A stretch of 64,000 bases of DNA from Nonlabens arenilitoris (GTDB taxonomy: Bacteria > Bacteroidota > Bacteroidia > Flavobacteriales > Flavobacteriaceae). Shown here piece after piece: positions 61,560-64,000 of this stretch. Where the stretch lies: contig NZ_MTPW01000001.1 of assembly GCF_002954765.1 (NCBI RefSeq), positions 124,001 to 188,000 of the forward strand, in the 5' to 3' direction. The notes beneath the pieces are model-generated. The model searched no databases. It was given only the letters and a program-made list of their open reading frames with translations, and had not been told where the DNA came from. Numbering within the stretch: the stretch's first letter is position 1; each line of letters starts with the position of its first letter. Made by a program: the position numbers and the translations under genes.

Positions 61560-61633
61560 GGCCTCGTGGCGCAACTGAATAGCGCACTTGATTACGGCTC
61601 AAGAGGTTACAGGTTTGAATCCTGTCGAGGTCA
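61560..61633 (+). tRNA. tRNA-Arg (anticodon ACG)
   Basis: Acceptor GGCCTCG/CGAGGTC (one G-T), D-arm, anticodon stem CTTGA/TCAAG around TTACGGC (anticodon ACG), T-arm ACAGG-TTTGAAT-CCTGT, A73. CCA is not encoded. ACG is read as ICG after deamination by TadA, decoding CGU/CGC/CGA. Confidence 0.95.
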
Positions 61634-61644
61634 CTAGATATAAC

Positions 61645-61675
61645 AAGGGTTTCAAGAAATTGAAACCCTTTTTTA
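61645..61675 (+). terminator. Terminator after tRNA-Arg
   Basis: Perfect stem AAGGGTTTCA / TGAAACCCTT, loop AGAAAT, followed by a T-run. Confidence 0.9.
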
Positions 61676-61697
61676 TGCTCTAAACTTAAAACTTTAT

Positions 61698-61740
61698 TAA
61701 AAAATGGGATTATCACAAATTGTAATAATCCCATTTTTAA
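61698..61740. terminator. Second terminator, for the efflux operon
   Basis: Perfect stem AAAAATGGGATTAT / ATAATCCCATTTTT with an 11-nt loop; symmetric A/T flanks, mainly for the minus-strand efflux operon ending at 61780. Confidence 0.85.
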
Positions 61741-61779
61741 AGCTTGCTATTATTGCTTTAGAAGCATATTTCTATCAAG

Positions 61780-63198
61780 TTACCTCCATCCACCTCCTAA
61801 GGCTTCATATAAATTAACGACTGCTACTAATTGCTGTAATTTAGTATCAATAATATTTAACTCTGCTGTTAATGCACTTTCTCTGGCTGTAAGTAAATCA
61901 AGATAGTTTGCATAGCCGTTTTTTAATAATTCTTCAGAATTACTTTCGGCTTTACGTAGCGCCTCTACTTCATTCACTCTAAACTCATATTTTTTAGTTT
62001 CTGATTCATAGCTAAACAATGCATTTGACACTTCATTACCGGCGATCAACAATGTTTTTTTAAACTCTAAAAGTGATTGTTCTTGTTGAGCAAGAGCAAC
62101 TTCTTTTTGCGTTTTAAGCTTTCGCTTATTTAAAATTGGCTGGGTTAATCCACCTACTAAATTTGCGAATAGAGAGTTAACACTCAATAATTCATCTAAT
62201 TGTAAACTCTGTAAACCTCCAGAAGCCGTAAGTGTTAACGATGGATATAAGCTACTATTAGCTACATTGGTCAACTCAAACGAATTTATTAAACCATATT
62301 CTGCTGCCATTACATCTGGTCTATTGCGCAATAAAGTAGAAGGAAAACCTAATTTAATGTTTTCTTCTATCACCTGGCTTTCTAATGTTGATCTATCAAA
62401 ATTTTGTGGTCCCTTACCTAACAAAATACTCAAGGTATTTTCAGTTTTAAAAATAGCTGTCTCAATATCCACCTGTAAAGCTCTAGCATTATTAAACTGA
62501 GCCACATTTTGATCAACGGCTACTTGAGTTACCTGTCCTGCATCTTTTAACGCCTTAATGGTTTCTACACCACTTTGCCTTGTATCAATGGTTTGTTTTG
62601 TAATTTCTAACTGTGCATCTAATGCTAACAAATTATAATATGCACTTGCTATACTAGAAATAAGCTGAGTCTTCACTGCTTGATGACCTGCTACACTTTG
62701 TAAATATGCTGCTTGTGTGGCTCGATTATTACTGCTTATTTTACCCCAAATATCTGCTTCCCATGATAAATTTGCTGTAATGTCGTAGGTGTTTAGTCCA
62801 CCACTAAAAATAGAACCAAACTGGCTATTTTCTGAAAATTCCTGACGAGTATAATTGGGTCCAACATTTAAAGTAGGTTGAAATCCTGCTTTTCCTTGTT
62901 TTGCATAAGCTTGTGCCGCATTCATTTGTTGAATTGCTATTCGAACGTCCATGTTATTTTTTAAACCTTCTTCAATATAACTTTGAAGAACGGAATCTTT
63001 AAACATTGTTTTCCAAGATAAGTCTGCCATAGACAAACTATCTAAAGGCAAGTTATCTGTTCTATAAAGCTCTTGCGTCACTTCAGGTAGATCTGGTCTC
63101 ACATAATCTTGAGCTACAAAACAACTTTGTAGTGTTAATGCTACAACTAATATTAATGCGCCTTTACTAAAGTTTCTGTGTTTTATTATTGACTTCAT
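61780..63198 (-). CDS. RND efflux outer-membrane factor (OprM/NodT type lipoprotein)
   Basis: 472-residue TolC-like outer-membrane channel. Start ATG 63198 gives MKSIIKHRNFSKGALILVVALTLQSC (lipobox LQSC); the open frame upstream overlaps the permease gene. Two OEP repeats: LSWEADIWGKISSNNRATQAAYLQSVAGHQAV, SIASAYYNLLALDAQLEIT, GFPSTLLRNRPDVMAAEYGL, LLKNGYANYLDLLTARESAL, VVNLYEALGGGWR. Follows the RND permease by 4 bp; together with an adaptor outside the window they form a tripartite drug/toxicant efflux pump. Confidence 0.94.
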   Translation of the reverse strand: MKSIIKHRNFSKGALILVVALTLQSCFVAQDYVRPDLPEVTQELYRTDNLPLDSLSMADLSWKTMFKDSVLQSYIEEGLKNNMDVRIAIQQMNAAQAYAKQGKAGFQPTLNVGPNYTRQEFSENSQFGSIFSGGLNTYDITANLSWEADIWGKISSNNRATQAAYLQSVAGHQAVKTQLISSIASAYYNLLALDAQLEITKQTIDTRQSGVETIKALKDAGQVTQVAVDQNVAQFNNARALQVDIETAIFKTENTLSILLGKGPQNFDRSTLESQVIEENIKLGFPSTLLRNRPDVMAAEYGLINSFELTNVANSSLYPSLTLTASGGLQSLQLDELLSVNSLFANLVGGLTQPILNKRKLKTQKEVALAQQEQSLLEFKKTLLIAGNEVSNALFSYESETKKYEFRVNEVEALRKAESNSEELLKNGYANYLDLLTARESALTAELNIIDTKLQQLVAVVNLYEALGGGWR

Positions 63199-63202
63199 TG
63201 TT

Positions 63203-64000
63203 TTAATCTTCAATAGTTTGTACTGCTGGTTTACCCGAAACTTTTTCTTGTAACCATTGGAATAAGATGAAAAGGATTGGAATAACAAATACTCCTAGAA
63301 TAGTACCAATAAGCATTCCGCCTGCTGCACCAGAACCAATCGAATTGTTTCCTTCAGACCCAACACCTGAAGCTAAAGCTAAAGGCATTAATCCTAATAT
63401 AAAGGCAAATGATGTCATCAAAATAGGACGGAGACGTGATTTAGCTCCATGTATTGCTGCATCTACAATGCTCTCTCCATTTTTTCTTCGCTGTAAAGCA
63501 AACTCAACAATAAGTATGGCATTTTTAGCCAACAGACCGATAAGCATAATTAAGGCGATCTGGAAATAGATATTGTTTTCTAGGCCTAAAAATTTAGTAC
63601 TTATATAGGCACCAAATACACCAAATGGTAATGAGAATATGACAGCAAATGGTAGTAAATAACTTTCGTATTGAGCACTTAATAAAAAGTATACAAACAG
63701 AATACTAAGTATAAATATAAACGTCGTTTGGTTTCCTGCATTAACCTCTTCTCTAGTTAAACCAGAATATGCAACTGTATAGTTACTAGGTAATTTTGCA
63801 ACTTCTTCTTCAATAACTTTAATAGCATCACCTGTACTGAAACCTTCGTTTGTAGCACCTGTTATTGTGGTCGAATTAAAAAGATTAAAACGTGTAACCG
63901 ACTGCGGTCCATACACTCTTTCAAGTGATACAAATTGTGTGATTGGTGTCATTTCACCAGAATCTGTTCTGACATACATGCGGTTCAACGCGTCCTCGTC
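63203..64000 (-). CDS. RND (HAE1) efflux permease, 5' end cut by window edge
   Basis: C-terminal about 265 residues of a hydrophobe/amphiphile efflux permease (AcrB/MexB family). Visible: VAYSGLTREEVNAGNQTTFIFILSILFVYFLLSAQYES, LIGLLAKNAILIVEFA, RLRPILMTSFAFILGLMPLALASGVGSEGNNSIGSGAAGGMLIGTILGVFVIPILF, with the last transmembrane helices. The frame stays open to base 64000, so the start lies beyond the window. Confidence 0.95.
   Translation of the reverse strand, partial: DEDALNRMYVRTDSGEMTPITQFVSLERVYGPQSVTRFNLFNSTTITGATNEGFSTGDAIKVIEEEVAKLPSNYTVAYSGLTREEVNAGNQTTFIFILSILFVYFLLSAQYESYLLPFAVIFSLPFGVFGAYISTKFLGLENNIYFQIALIMLIGLLAKNAILIVEFALQRRKNGESIVDAAIHGAKSRLRPILMTSFAFILGLMPLALASGVGSEGNNSIGSGAAGGMLIGTILGVFVIPILFILFQWLQEKVSGKPAVQTIED

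Noticed and set aside
61540..61734. 64-residue ORF on the minus strand
   Set aside because: It lies across tRNA-Arg and its terminator; a shadow frame, not a gene.

Overview
The window looks like core chromosome of a marine-type member of the Flavobacteriaceae (Bacteroidota). Evidence: promoters of the TTG-N17-23-TAnnTTTG type instead of -35/-10 boxes, almost no Shine-Dalgarno sequences, proteins with type IX secretion (T9SS) C-terminal sorting domains, menaquinone genes, bacillithiol deacetylase BshB1, a monomeric NADP isocitrate dehydrogenase, and many Bacteroidota-only DUF families. The genus cannot be fixed from sequence alone; the iterated palindrome described below resembles what I associate with Nonlabens/Dokdonia-like genomes, but that is an impression. 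No prophage, integron, CRISPR array or transposase was seen. Layout: 1-5.3 kb holds an EamA transporter (cut by the left edge), a small lipoprotein, a YigZ-family protein, a PNPOx-like flavoprotein, a YbgC-type thioesterase, dnaA and a low-molecular-weight tyrosine phosphatase. 5.3-8.3 kb is a menaquinone operon menC - CPBP protease - menE. 8.4-18.2 kb has a large T9SS leucine-rich surface protein, a DUF4442 protein, the operon DUF4870 - PadR - PspC, a GIN-domain protein and a big M43 metalloprotease lipoprotein flanked by two identical terminators. 18.3-24.9 kb has trxB, a cupin, an NhaC antiporter, an MBL-fold hydrolase, a patatin and a peroxiredoxin - thioredoxin - DUF6952 redox cluster. 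25-28.9 kb has small envelope proteins, possible small RNAs, a 56-residue protein and a metal/cobalamin-binding-type protein. 28.9-35.8 kb is the most unusual part: a BlaI-type repressor with an M56/BlaR1-type membrane protease, preceded by three dyad operators in exact 20-bp phase over a canonical promoter, next to two paralogous exported proteins that share a repeated module with the protease's periplasmic part; one paralog is frameshifted. 36-39.2 kb is thrS - infC - rpmI - rplT, with infC apparently starting at AUA. 39.3-46.3 kb has envelope proteins, YbjQ, trmD, a mini T9SS protein, rplS and icd. 46.3-54.1 kb has a DUF547/outer-membrane barrel/Omp85 operon, a second MBL lipoprotein and a PhoX-like/di-haem peroxidase pair. 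54.1-64 kb has hutI - VOC - hutG, a Cys/Met-type PLP enzyme with bshB1, tRNA-His, apt, a DUF4139 protein, tRNA-Arg(ACG) and the end of an RND efflux operon (permease cut by the right edge). The most striking window-wide signal is a 14-16 bp perfect palindrome, CGCTTTCGCGAAAGCG, present in 12 full or slightly degraded copies, about one per 5.3 kb, in genes and between them. In genes it is read in all three frames, most often as Ala-Phe-Ala-Lys-Ala.
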